A stretch of 64,000 nt of DNA. It comes from Larix kaempferi (lineage: Eukaryota > Streptophyta > Pinopsida > Pinales > Pinaceae). This document shows, in pieces, positions 1 to 11,381 of this stretch (position 1 is the first letter of the stretch; each line of letters starts with the position of its first letter). Made by a program: the position numbers and the translations under genes. Under the pieces are notes generated by a model, which was not told where the DNA came from, made no database searches, and saw only the letters and a program-made list of their open reading frames with translations. The stretch covers positions 3,465,001-3,529,000 of the forward strand of contig BSBM01000036.1 of the NCBI GenBank assembly GCA_027924585.1, given 5' to 3'.

Positions 1-206
1 TTTTTTCCGAAGACAGCAATACGTCAAAAGGTGGTGGTCCTTCGAAAGCAGCTGACGTCGGTTCAATTGACAAGATTCTAGACCACGTAATTGGTAAGCC
101 CGTTACACCCTGTGACTCCCTTCCTTTTGTTTCTTCTATTTTTGTTTTATCTCTTGTTTCTACATCCCCTTCCTTTAAAAAGATAGAAGTCTATGATTTC
201 CCCATT

Positions 207-719
207 GTGCCAACGGAGTTGGTCAACTCAAAAAATAACCCCCCTACGCCCAACCCTGAGTTTCAGGAGGATAAGCCTTCGGGAAGCCCGAAGAGAGGTG
301 ATTTCTATGTGGCAGTGACACAGGATATAGTTAGGGACCCCCCGTCTTGGGTCAAGCAAAAAACATACAACACTAGATCAAATAAACTATTTTTGGAAGA
401 AGGAGAAGCATCCTCGAAAGGAGTACTGGTGCTAGACATGCCCAGAGTGGTTTTAGGAAGGAAATCTCACATTTCAAAATCCAAATCACAAGCTGAATTG
501 GAAGTTCGTACTGGAAAGAAGACAACTATTAAAATTGACTTAGAGCATGGATGGCCCAGCCAAGGGTTCCGAAATGATCTGTCTTTATTTCAATATAAGG
601 GGGTTAGGGAGATCCCCCAAGATAAAATCTCTTTAAAGAATGATCAGAAGTCTAAATCCTTCGCTCAACTTCATTCAGGAAACTATGGTGGAAGGAACCA
701 AAGATCAAGAGGCAGTTGA
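207..719 (+). pseudogene. LINE ORF1 tail or ORF1/ORF2 junction region
   Basis: A 170-codon open stretch, polar and rich in Lys, Ser and Pro, lying just before the LINE endonuclease. I see no CCHC knuckle or other domain that identifies it. Its position fits the C-terminal part of the LINE ORF1 (an RNA-binding protein) or the linker before ORF2. It ends in a stop at 717-719 while the endonuclease reading continues in another frame, so either a frameshift or the natural ORF1/ORF2 overlap is present. Assignment rests on position only. Confidence 0.45.
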
Positions 720-1263
720 ACCTTGGCTCAAGGACTGGTCCTTTGCTCACATAAGTTCAGATGGGCATTCGAGAGGTTTGTTAATAGCATGGTGTCCATC
801 CCTTAAAGAAGTCAAGACAAAGAAATTCAAAACAGTTTTGGAAGATCGAAACTCCGGAGAGGTTTACTCCCTTTACAATGTTTATGGGCCATATTTGAAC
901 AGAAGGCCTTTCTAGGAAGCTTTATTGTCCTCAGGATTGTTAGAAACCAGGAAGATGGTTTTAGGCGGAGATTTGAACTTCACGCTCTCAGAAAGGGAGG
1001 TCTGGGGCTCTTCAAATCGCCCAGACAATCTAAGTAATTTTTTTAGATCTTTTATTGATTCTAATGGACTGGTGGATGTACAACCATTAATACTGGAACC
1101 TACATGGAGGAATAACAGGATTGAAGAATGGGCCATTTCAAAACATGTGGATAGATTTTTGGTTTCAGAGGATTTGGTTGTTTGCTCGCTAGCACTAAAT
1201 ACTTGGGTGGAGGTTGGAGGGTTATCTGATCACCTTCCAATCCTTCTCTCATTGGAAAATTAA
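580..1263 (+). pseudogene. LINE ORF2 endonuclease domain
   Basis: Apurinic-type (EEP superfamily) endonuclease that nicks target DNA for LINE insertion. Visible motifs are the N-terminal FIQET (catalytic Glu region) near 669-683, the GLLIAW strand near 778-795, the GGDLNFTL motif near 964-987 and the terminal SDHLPILL motif near 1228-1251. A stop at 913-915 separates the two halves and a frame change is needed at about 916-925. All diagnostic motifs survive but the reading frame is broken, so this copy is inactive. The RT domain follows 3' as expected for L1. Confidence 0.85.
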
Positions 1264-1329
1264 TTTAACAATCCCCCTCCTCCCTTCAAGTTCAATCCAG
1301 CTTGGCTTAAAGAAGCAGAGTATCTCAAA

Positions 1330-2330
1330 TTGATAGAAAATTCCTGGACTCCTCTTCAGAGTGACTCTTCTAAGAACTTTATGAAACAACTCTCGGTCAA
1401 CCTCATGAATTCAAAAAAGGTCTCAAAGCTCTGGGAAAATACCTATAATGCAAATCAACAGTTACAACTAAAAGAAGTAGATTCCAAGCTTAGGGAAATA
1501 TACAAAGACAATAGCTCTGGAACTTTCTCTGAAGAAGAATTAAAGGCAGTTAAAGAGTTATAAATAAGGAGGGAATACTTACTGGAAAAACAAAAGCAGT
1601 TGTGGATATTGAAAAGTCATACAATATGGATTTTAGAAGGATACAACAACACCAAATTCTTTCACAGGTTCGCCTTGCATAGGAAAAATGTCAATTCGAT
1701 TCCAGACTTTATTGATGAGAACGGAAATCTTCTAAGTACCTTTGAGGATAAAGTGGAAGCAGGGAAGAGATATTTCAAAACCCTCTTTTCTGAACCAGAA
1801 GGAAGCCCTATACAAGAGATCTTACAAGTCTTAAGGTTGTTCCCCACTTTGGTTACTGAATATATGAATGAGGAATTAACCAAGGAGATTACAGAAGAAG
1901 AGTTGGAAAACATTGTTTTTTCCTTTCAGAAAGACAAAAGTCCTAGCCCTAACGGACTCACAATTGAAATCTTTTAGGGTTTTTTTGAAACCATAAAAAT
2001 TGATTTGTTGAAAGTTTCCTGGGAGTCACAACGAGTAGGAAAGGTTTTAGGTGCACTCAATTCTACTTTTCTTTCCCTAATCCCCCAAAAAATCCTTCCT
2101 CCTTTGAAGACTTTCGTCATATTTCCCGTTGCAATGTAGTTTATAAAATCATTGCCAAAATAATTGCGCAATGGCTAAATCCCATCCTTAGCAAGATAAT
2201 ATCCCCAGAATAGTATGGCTTTCTTTACAACCATCAAATCCATGATGTAGACTCCTTATCCCAGGAGGCTATCCATTCCATTCATAGGAACAAAAATCAA
2301 GCCCTTGTTCTAAAGCTAGACCTTTCTAAA
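1330..2330 (+). pseudogene. LINE ORF2 pre-RT region and RT N-terminus
   Basis: Continuation of LINE ORF2. The stretch 1330-1563 is the linker. From about 1600 the reading matches the plant L1 region before RT fingers: FFHRFALHR near 1657, a conserved acidic stretch, then DKSPSPNGLTIEIF (the equivalent of the DKSPGPDG motif) near 1933-1974. Beyond the stop at 1975-1977 the RT reads on in pieces to LDLSK at 2330, where element A is inserted. Several stops and at least one frameshift are present. Confidence 0.85.
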
Positions 2331-3925
2331 TGTTGGCTTCACATGTGTTGTCCCATAGGGTTTTCAAGAAAGACCCAAGTTCTTTGCAGTTTCCCCTTAA
2401 CCAACAAAACCCCTTCGCACCGGTCCTTTCGGAAACAACCTGCAAGAGGGTTGAGGTCTCACCCGAGGTGCATCTATGGGGTACTGCAGAATCAGGTTTC
2501 CACAGTAGGTGATGAGTTGTTTAGGCTGATGTACTACGCAGCGCGACACGGGTCATGTGCTGTGGGGCAAAAATGAGCGGCGATAGACGACACCGTGGTC
2601 TGCACCTCTAAATCCTGATACTACGGAACTTCCTTTTGACTGCGGCCGATGTAGTCCAAACTAAGACTTGAAATACTTGCAATTAACTAGTGTACTGGAA
2701 TTATTAATGTTCAATCATTCATCCATTCACTATGGGTGGCTACCATTCAATCATATGCCATGGGGACGATTCTACCACCATGCATTCTTCCTACTGCGTA
2801 ATGTGAAAGTGCTTAAACAACATCTAACCCTTAGCCAAATCACTGATTCATTATTGCTTCGTAAGTAAAGGCCAAACATTCATCATTCATCTATTCATGC
2901 AGAACTTAACATATTATTTCCATATTCTCCTAATGGAAAATACATACAAAAGTTCTCTCATAACATTATGCAAGGGAAAATTCAAAAACATACAAAAGTT
3001 CTCTCATAACATTATGCAAGGGAAAATTCATTCATTCATTCACAGGAAGCAAATAAATGCACAATACACAACATAATCGCACTGCATAGTATTTAACGTG
3101 GTTCACTCCCCTGGATGGGAAGCTACGTCCACAAGAACTGTTGTTATATATATCTTTTGGGAAGGGCACAACAGTTCTTAGTCTGTGCACTCAACTGCAG
3201 ACTCTCTCTCCCTCAGATGGGTCTCTGCGCACTCAGCTGCAGAGCCTTTACAATATCTTTACTCAGAAAGGTTTCACAATACAAAAATGAAGCATAAGAG
3301 TCTCAGTAAACCCAATTAACCCTTCCCCATACAAAATTTCCTTCTTAAATAGATCATGCCTGTAGGTCATGTCTTTACAATGCTAAAGGCCAAAACCCTT
3401 AGGGTTTCCAAAACTGCTACGGTCTATCTAAACCGACTTGCTGGCCTCTGGTAGCGAGTGCTCCATCATGGTGATCCTCCACGCGTTCAGCCTATCGCTA
3501 TCGGCCTTTCTATTGTGCGCACGCCAACAAGTCACTTTCGCCAAGTCTCCCTTCCTCTAACGCCCTTTTACACCTCGCCGCCGCTCGACCTTCCTGATTT
3601 TCTCAAGGCCGCCACTCGGCCTTCCTGGAGCATCTTTGCCAAAACTAGACCACTGATGGTCTATTCGGTACCTGTTCCCATCCTTCGTCCAGCACTCTGC
3701 TTTGCTGGCTCCACGTGGCTTGATCACTTCGCAGCACTGCTTCCTCGCAGCACTGATCTTCATAGCACCCTTCGAAGTGCTGCCAAAATTTGGTTGTTGT
3801 GCACAACTTCGCAGCATCCCCAACACTTGCACAAAATTGTATTTTTGTTTGTTGAGCTGTGCTCAGCTCCGCAGCTCAAGCTCCTTCTGCCATAAAAAAT
3901 GCCCCATGTTAAGCCAGGCCCGACA
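2331..3925 (-). repeat. Element A LTR, left copy (3' LTR)
   Basis: Direct repeat of 18480-19929 plus 28511-28615. It runs from TGTTGGCTTC to GCCCGACA on the + strand, 1595 bp. A 46-bp tandem duplication at 2942-3033 is present here and absent from the right copy, which explains most of the length difference. No genes: open stretches here are LTR sequence. Confidence 0.92.
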
Positions 3926-3940
3926 TGCCCCTAACACTTA
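3926..3940 (-). other. Element A polypurine tract candidate
   Basis: Immediately upstream (in element sense) of the 3' LTR the - strand reads AAGTGTTAGGGGCA. The position is right for second-strand priming but the purine run is short and interrupted. Confidence 0.4.
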
Positions 3941-4042
3941 CATGTGGCTCGTCCCCGAGCCACCTTCAGCTTCGGCCTCCTTGATCTGCTCTACGACCTA
4001 CGGAGCTAGCTTCGCCGTGAACTCATTATAAGTGCCGATCAA

Positions 4043-6835
4043 CTACTCTACTGTTGCCTTTGTGTCTTGCTCAACTTGCTTGACTGTATCGAGCATCTCT
4101 ATAGTTATGTCTTCTCCAATCTGTCCTTCCACCTGTTTTTGGTTGTCGTGCAGGTCCTTGAGTTTGTCTTCAATCTGCTGCGATATTGCATTGGCATCCT
4201 CCAGCAATGATTGTGACTGACCATACATTGCAGTTTCTTTCTCCCTTAGGTCTTGTACCTCCTTCAGTTTGGTTATTTCCCTGTATTTCGAAATCCTATC
4301 TCTGGCTGGCAAGGTCTTGACTTCTGTATCCAACTTCTCCAGTGCAGCATGCTTTTCTTTTACTGCAAAATTTACTTCTAGTAGCCATAGATCCTCTTCA
4401 AGGGTGGTGAATGCCTTCGACGCTGCAATCAATAAATCTTGGGACTTAGCCACGTCGATTGCAATATTATGCACTGCAGCCTTTACTGCTTGCTCCCTTA
4501 ACTGCTGCTCAGTTAATGGTATCTCCAGATTGATTTGTGCCTTCAGGGCGTTAATATCAACCTGATAAAAAATCTCCTTGTCCTATATTTCTATCTTGAG
4601 AGATTTCACCATATCTCCCATCTTCAGGACGGTGTCTACAGGATCACTCTGGGGTTCCAAATCTTCAATGTCATCTGCGACAGTAGTAATAGTGGCCTCC
4701 AATCGTAGCCGACGGTCCTGTTCATCGTGCAGTTGCATACCTGTGCGTGAGATAGAATCCTCAAGCGGCCTATTTGTGGCTTGTAGCTCAGCTTGTGACT
4801 TCATCGAATCAACGATCCTTTCATGCATTTCATCTACATCCTGTAGGTGCAAAAAGTGCAAGCCAGGTAGCGAAATCTTGGCCAGGTCGAGCTCTACCCA
4901 CTCGACGCCCTTTGTATCCAAAACCACTTGTTCTGCCATTGGCAACGTTATGCTCATCGGGTCCAGATGAACGAGCCAAGTCTTCGCTAGCAGCATTATA
5001 GCTAGCTGCAGTGGTGTCTGCTGCGAGGTTCCTCCCGACCTCCCTTCTGATTCTGTGTCGCATGACGAAGGTAGCCTTTTCTGGACAACGTCCATCTTCT
5101 GCATGAGCCCTTGCAGTGCGAGCCAATTCTTTTGTAGGTCATCTTGTATGGCCTTGTCCTTTTTCTCTTTGCCTGTCATCAGCTCTTCCATCTATTCTGT
5201 GACTCTTTCAAAAATCATGTCGAAATCTTCCTCTTTAAGTACTATTTCTATCTGAATCTTGGTTGCTTTCATCTTATTCCACGCCTTTGCCTTCGGTGGG
5301 ATTTCAGGTTCTTTCCTTTTTCCTTTTTCCTCAGTGATTGGGCATGGCTGTGGAATTGGTTCGTCTTCTTCTAAATCAATCGAAACATCCATGACCTCGA
5401 CATGAAACTCTACCGGCCAGTCCCTCATGAGGATCTCGATGTCTTCCTCGTACATATGGTAATTACCCGGATACCATTCTAGCTTCTTCGTCTTTGCTTT
5501 GGGTGAAATAAAAATACAATGCATGTCCGCATGAAAATCAACTATGCGAATGTATTTTGACATTACTTGCTTCGTAATATGCGATGTACGCATGATCGCC
5601 TACCGCAACTAGGTGTAATATTGGTAGAAGACTTCATTTGTCACGTGCTGCTGCTTCGCGTTCAAATTTTCCCAAAGGTTGGCATATCGAACTCCTCTGG
5701 GATCATTGGTGTCTGCAATTACATCGACATAGTCCTTGGGTTCCTTCCATTCGACAAAGGCGATCAGGATAATCAGCCATGTGAAGTGGAAGTGACCTCT
5801 ATTCTCCTGGGTGTCATTGAGTTCCTGCAGGAACTCATTGAGAAGGTACCAACACCAATTGAACACGGTTCCTTCAGCCGCCGTGGCACCAAGTAGTACT
5901 ACTCCCATAGGCACCTCCGAAGGTCTGGTTGTTGTCAGGATTTTTCCGGCCAGCAACTGCGTAACAAACTTTGTCGCTCTATCTTCGATTTCTTCTGTCG
6001 GAAAACCTCTTTTTCCTTTCACCAATGCATGGATTTTCTTCATCTTCACGACAAATTATTTTTCCTTACTCCTCCCTTAGAAGAACTACTTTGGGTCCTT
6101 GCCACGTTTGCTTAGTCCTGTGATCCGATGGATTAAGTCTATATTCAGATTGACATTTCTGTCTAGCCACAAGTATCCCTGATGGATTCACGCCATCAAA
6201 GTGCAAACCACCACATTAACTTCTGGTGAATGGTCATAATGGGGTAATCTCAGCAAGTTCAACAATCCTGTCTGGACTAGCAGCATCAACCAGCTCTCGG
6301 CCACTAGGTTAAGGTTTCCTTTCGCATCTTTCTTCCAGCAAATGTACTGGTCTAGCTGGAAGCATGGGAACTTGGGGTCATGGGGTTCTTCCTTATACAC
6401 TTTGAGGAGGTCATAGTCTTCCCACTTTCATTCTGGTATCTTGCCTAGCAAGTTCTAGGCAACGTCTACGTTCTTGGAGATTGGCGACAAGGAGATTTCA
6501 TAGCGGGCATTCTTGACCCATTTATAGACTGGGGCATCCAGCGCCCGCAGTGATATGTACTCTGGTGTAAGCTTTAAAGGTATCTCCTTCTAAAATACCA
6601 GTGACTGTGGCAATGCCGAACTTGGCCTGGTGCTCTTTGTTCGTGGCCCAACTGTATCTTTCCCCCTATCCTGCATTTTTGGGTTGTGTCTAGGTGACCT
6701 TCGAGATGCTTGACCCGGTTCCAATGTAACCTTCTTGGCAAGGGTTTTCATTAACTCTTCAATCCCTCCGTGCTGAAAGACTCTAACCGTTTCTTCGATT
6801 ATAAGCTCTTCTTCTATGTATGAGTACTCGGACAT
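4043..6835 (-). pseudogene. Element A additional ORF downstream of integrase
   Basis: About 2.8 kb of coding-like sequence between integrase and the 3' LTR, read in order from 6835 down to 4043 as six open blocks separated by stops (6590-6835, 6188-6400, 5609-6049, 5192-5593, 4583-5191, 4043-4474). The middle part has LNIDLIHRITGLSKRG (about 6100) and then a globular segment with FNWCWYLL. The last third (about 5190-4043) is Lys/Glu/Gln/Leu-rich and looks like coiled coil. The same gene occurs in element D at 40065-43552, where the matching motif is INGELIYNITRLSNKG. The first motif resembles the plant 'putative transposon protein' type of N-terminal domain; that link is from memory and tentative. 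Function unknown. Confidence 0.75.
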
Positions 6836-7373
6836 TCAGTGGAGAGAGTAGGAAAATGTTACGAACAAGTTACTAAGGATTTCTAACATAGGAGTGAGCG
6901 CAAGAAAGTTCTAAGTGTTTGGTAACACCCACAAGTCCTTATGCGGCATTACTTATAGATACAGGTGAGTCCTCCCATGCCTACCAATGGCTAGATGAGC
7001 ATTAAATGTGGTATCCGTTGGCCACATCGAGCAAATCCTTTAGTCCCTTTCTTTGTCAACGTGTTCAGAACGACTATCTTTGCGTTAAATGCTCAAGCGG
7101 TTGCCTGGAAACGGTCATGTAATGGCTATTTTTCTAGTGTAACGGCTATTTTTCTGAGCACTGCGCCTGGCTGCACGGCAGGTCATCTATGCTCCTACGC
7201 AGCTACTTTGCAGTGCCAATGTTTCAACTGCGCGACTCCCCCCTTTTTTTTAGCTTCAGTAGTGCTGCGCAGGACATACATTGTCCTACTTATCATACAT
7301 GTACAGACTCCTTTTCATTTCCAGTGTCCAATTCCAACTGTACTTGACACTTAGAAATTTCTCCCTCTGCTTA
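6836..7373. other. Element A spacer between integrase and additional ORF
   Basis: About 540 bp with no convincing coding stretch on the element strand. It could hold a splice acceptor or internal promoter for the additional ORF, but I see no clear signal. Confidence 0.4.
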
Positions 7374-8573
7374 TCATTCAGGATTCTGCGAAGCAGGACT
7401 ATCATGGTACAACTTTAGTCTACTCCCATTTATCAAACTTGGTAAATTATCGCCAGCTAAGGTGGCTAACTGGACTGCACCTGTGTTAGTAACATGTATC
7501 ACAGTATATGGACCAAGCCAATGCATCTTAAATTTACCAAGAAACTTCATGAATTTGCTATCATACAAGAGGACTAGGTCACCTACCTGAAATGACTTGT
7601 TCTTTATATGGTGATCATGCCATGCCTTCTCGCGGTCTTTCTGCACTTGATGGTGAAATCCTACGATGAAGCAATCTTCTTCCAATCCAACCAAGTGTAG
7701 CAATCTTTCTTCTAGCATTGCGTGATTTTCCATCCCTATAAATGCAGTGATTCTCAAGCTGGGGACAATGTACTCCATTGGCATTATAGCCTCCTTTCCA
7801 TAAGCCAACCGAAAAGGTGTCTATCCCCTCAGTTTCTTGCAAGTGGTCCTGTATGCCCATAATACAAATGAGATGCGCAGATCCCAGTCATCTCTATTCA
7901 CATTGCAGATCTAAGTAAGTGCGTTCTCCACTATTTTATTAAAAGCCTCAACAGTGCCATTCACCCATGGATGATATGGTGTACTGTGCTGATGATGAAT
8001 ATGGAATTCCTCTGTGAGAGCTTCAATAGTTCGGTTTAAAAAGTGAGTGCCTTGATCACTCATCAAAATCTTTGGGCATTTGAATCGTGAAAGTATTTCT
8101 TCAAAGATGAATTGCATCGCAGTACCTGTGCTGCAGTCCTTTACTAGTTTTGCTTCGACCCATCTAGTGAGGTAATCAGTAGCAGTAATGATGTACCTCG
8201 CACCGGTTCTCTTCCCTGGTGGGTTTATGGGACGTACGAAATCAATGGCCCACTTTTCAAATGCCTGTAAGTTCAACTATGGATTCAACGGCATTTCATC
8301 TCTGCATGAAGGTTTTCCTGTCCTCTGACAGACATCGCAGTTCCAGCAGTATTCTTTGGAGTGTTTATGGATCATACGCCACCATAGCCCTGCACGTAGT
8401 ATCTTCTGCGTGGTAGCCCTTCCTGCATAGTGACCTCCTGTGATCCCTGAATGCGCATCTACTAAGATTAATTTTTTCTCATGGTCTAGTATGCATCGGT
8501 GCGGCACTTCATCCGGTTCGAGTTTGTATAGTTGACCTGCAATAATAGTGAAGTCTGTGGCGCGCACCACCAA
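7374..8573 (-). pseudogene. Element A integrase
   Basis: Integrase inserts the cDNA into host DNA. Read from 8573 downward: an HHCC zinc domain (GGHYAGRATTQ, then CWNCDVCQRTGKP), then the catalytic core with the three acidic residues visible in AIDFVRP, MSDQGTHF and NGTVEAFNK (8276-7911), then a C-terminal part with the GPY/F-type motif LGPYTVIHV near 7500. Stops at about 8274-8276 and 7911 and a frame change near 7808-7911 break it. No chromodomain is visible at the end. It follows RNase H, as in Ty3/gypsy. Confidence 0.92.
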
Positions 8574-8675
8574 TTGCTTCTTCTGCTGGATAGAAAGGTC
8601 CTGAGGTGCTAATCCTGTTGTTAAGAAATCAATAATATCCTGATAATAATCATCCGCAACTTGTATAGCAAATAA

Positions 8676-9134
8676 CTACGCATTAGGCAGACTGTCTTCA
8701 ATGTTTGTCGGCTCTTCTCCTGATTCAATCCTAGAGAGGTGATCAGGTCCCAAGTTCATCCTTCCTGGCTTAACAACAATCTCAAAATCATATTCCTGGA
8801 ATAGCAACAGCCATTTGCATATGTGCCCCCCTAACACTGGCTTATTAACCAAGTATTTCAAAGCGGAATGGTCAGTAAACATGAGGAAATGCGCACCAAG
8901 CAAGTAGTGTCTGAATTTCTGTAGTGCATATACCATCGCAAGACCTTCCCTCTCAGTAGTAGTAGAATTTTTTTCCGTTGTTGAGAGCTTCCTACTTGAA
9001 AATGCGATGGGGTGGTCAATACCTCCTTCTCCTGGCTGAGCTAATACGACTCCCAAGGCAATGCATGATGCATCAACATGTACACAGAATGGATTCACCC
9101 AGTCCGGGAAGAAGAGGATCGACGTAGTAACCAT
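8676..9134 (-). pseudogene. Element A RNase H domain
   Basis: Degrades the RNA strand of the RNA/DNA hybrid. The protein block starts near HVDASCIALGVVLAQ and continues with FSSRKLS, EREGLAMVYALQKFRHYLLG, FTDHSALKYL and PDHLSRI, the standard order of gypsy RNase H. It is separated from RT by a single stop near 9157 and from integrase by about 100 bp of decayed reading. Confidence 0.92.
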
Positions 9135-9158
9135 CTTCTCCTTTAGTGTATCTAAACC

Positions 9159-10034
9159 CTATTCGCACTCTGCGTTCCAAATGAGCGGCGCGTCTTTCTT
9201 TAGCAACTTCTCCAATGCTGCGGTTATCTGTGCGTAACCCTTTATGAATTTCTTGTAATATCCAGTATGGCCTAAGGTAGAGCGCAACATCTTGACTGAA
9301 TTTGGTGTTGGTGAATTTACAATGATTGTAATCTTTGCAGGATCCACCATCAATCCTTGCTTACAGACAATGTGGCCAAGTAGAATCCCGTAAGGAACAC
9401 ATAAAATACACTTCTTCATATTTAAGGATATCTGATGCTGCCTACACTTCTCAAGCATCATTCTGAGATTCGCGCAGTGGTTCTTCAATAGTCCAAACAC
9501 AGTCCAATCATCAAAATAGGATTCCAGGAACTTGTGCATAAAATATTTAAAGGCCGCGACAACAACTCTGGAAAAGATGGCAGGTGCGTTCTTCAGACCA
9601 AAAGGCATTACTGTGTACTGAAATGACCCCCATTCTGTAGCAAAAGTCATCTTATGCCTGGCTGCGGGATCAATCCTGATCTGATGATACCCGGAGAACC
9701 CATCAGTAAAAGCGTAGGCCTCATTCCCTCCAACATTATCAAGTACTTCGTTCGTGAAAGGAGTAGGGAATGGGTCGTGCATAGAAGCATCATTTAGTTT
9801 TCTGAGATCCACACAAATCCTGATCTCACCCTTTGTTTTCTTGTCTTGAACGACCATGGGACTAATCCACTCAGAGTCTTCAATAGGTTCAATGATTCCT
9901 ACTTCGAGCATCTTGTCTAGCTATACACAGACTCTTTCTTTGTACCGCGGGTTTAATCTGTATGGCCTCTGCTTCACAGGCTTGGCACCTGGCTTCAAAG
10001 GTATTTTCATGACCCCTAGGTCTCCCAGAATGCC
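9159..10034 (-). pseudogene. Element A reverse transcriptase (main part)
   Basis: Reverse transcriptase. Visible motifs: KKTKGEIRICVDLRKLN (fingers), DPFPTP, FTDGFSGYHQI, MPFGLKNAPAIF and the catalytic YFDDW at about 9505-9520, then LGHIVC and GYYKKFIKGYA of the thumb/connection. A stop near 9921 interrupts the start. The leader (VKQRPYRLNPRYKE) is at about 9930-9990. The reading continues upstream across element B: the N-side half lies at 14282-14430 and meets this one exactly at the ATGCC duplication. Confidence 0.93.
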
Positions 10035-10386
10035 TGTTAGGAACCCATGTCTTTACTTTGTTAGTATATTGTTGTTGGATGCATATGCTTTGTAATTCGT
10101 CCCATAGTATTATATGTCCCATGGTTTTGACTCATGGTATTGGCGCCTAGACTTAGCCCATGGTTTGTATTGACACATAGTATTGACCCATGGTATTGGC
10201 GCCTAGACTTAGTATATAAGTGTGTGTTGAGGCCTATGAAGGCACCGTGAAGTTATTTGTATTGAACTTGCTCAAAGGAGGTTGCCCCCTCGAAGTGGCC
10301 TGTGATCAATATAAAAGTGATTCTGAGTTCTGTCATTTCTGCTATTTCGCATATTCTTATTAATTAATTGTTGCAGGTGCTTCACA
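10035..10386 (+). repeat. Element B 5' LTR
   Basis: Begins TGTTAGGAACCC and ends GCTTCACA. It contains an internal direct repeat: the phrase around ATTGGCGCCTAGACTTAG occurs at about 10138-10157 and again at 10194-10213. Confidence 0.95.
10213..10220 (+). promoter_or_regulatory. Element B LTR TATA box
   Basis: TATATAAG in the U3/R region of the 5' LTR, conserved in the 3' LTR near 14103. About 170 bp of LTR follow, a normal distance for an R-U5 region. Confidence 0.6.
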
Positions 10387-10388
10387 TC

Positions 10389-10400
10389 TGGTATCAGAGC
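10389..10400 (+). other. Element B primer binding site
   Basis: TGGTATCAGAGC, complementary to the 3' end of plant initiator tRNA-Met, two bases after the 5' LTR. The leader from here to 11381 holds no gene that I can support and includes a C-run/A-run stretch at 11325-11372. Confidence 0.95.
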
Positions 10401-11381
10401 ACTTTCTTGGGCTCGCTAGGTGAAATTTCTGCCAATTTTTTTTTTTGCATTTGTTTCAGGTTTGGATTTGGGAATAATCCCTATCCGCTTAACTGTGGGA
10501 AGTACTTGGGCATAAGCCCTAAAACTCATTGTGAGGAGTACCACAGGAACCCCGAAGTAGTTGGCCCATTGAGAGGACCTGCCAGCAAAAAGGGCAACGA
10601 CCCCTACCTGATTGACTAGTTCCCACCCGTGAGGTAAACCAAGAGCTGTCGTTTGTGGAAAAGTGGTTATCAGTTTTACCTGAGCCGTGGATTGAGGGGT
10701 ACTGCCCCAATACGCAATTCGTCAGATAGCATTGGTGGCCGAGTGAATCCCTTGAACTGATAGGAAGCCGCACATTCTTGAGGTCCATATCTATTTTTAG
10801 CTGAACTATTTCGGATCACTTCTGCTCCAGATCCAGCCATTTCAGATCTATTCTGAAAGTCATTCCAGATCCAGTCACCATTTCAGATCCATCCGTTTTC
10901 GATCCCTTCCGCGCCGCTATTGCCCATCCATTTATGAAAAAAAAATTAAAATAATAATAATAATTTCTTTTTTTCGGCCATATCTCCCTTGTTTCAACTT
11001 TGTTTTCCCTGAAACTTCACTGACATCCCTGCAATCCCATTCTACATATTTCATTCCTGAAGACCCTATCCCAAATTCCACTTCCCAAGACCAGAAATCC
11101 CACATTTGTCTATTTTTAGGGTTTGCCATAACTTCTTCAATTTTCACCCGATTGCCTTCAAATTTTACCATAGAGTTACTTCTTCTGAAATCCCCATTTT
11201 TTGCTTCCCTGTCCCTTAGAAAGTGTCGAAAACCTATTCAAACCCCAATTAACCCTCTGATTTTTTTCCAAATCCAAATTTCCCCTTACTAAATAAGCTT
11301 GTGTTTGTGTTTTTCTATCCATTCCCCCCCCCCCACAAAAAAAAACAACAAAAAACAACAACAACAAAAAAATTACTGGTT

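Larger units (their letters stand above)
1..2330 (+). mobile_element. L1-type LINE, left (5') part
   Basis: Non-LTR retrotransposon running off the left edge of the window. It carries, in order, an ORF1-like tail, an endonuclease domain and the start of a reverse transcriptase, all broken by stops and frame changes. The reading ends at the LDLSK motif at about 2316-2330 and resumes with AYDRV at 28620, after removal of one 5-bp duplication. The 26-kb gap between them is element A. The left end of the LINE and its own target duplication lie outside the window. Seen directly: domain order and the split motif. Known: plant L1 elements have an ORF2 with endonuclease, RT and often RNase H. Confidence 0.9.

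Noticed and set aside
3458-4031. Open frames of 100-145 codons on both strands
   Set aside because: They lie mostly inside the element A LTR, which is non-coding, and show no domain.
10389-10400. tRNA-like string TGGTATCAGAGC (also at 38940-38951 on the - strand)
   Set aside because: It is only the primer binding site, with no tRNA cloverleaf around it. No tRNA, rRNA or other RNA gene was found in the window.
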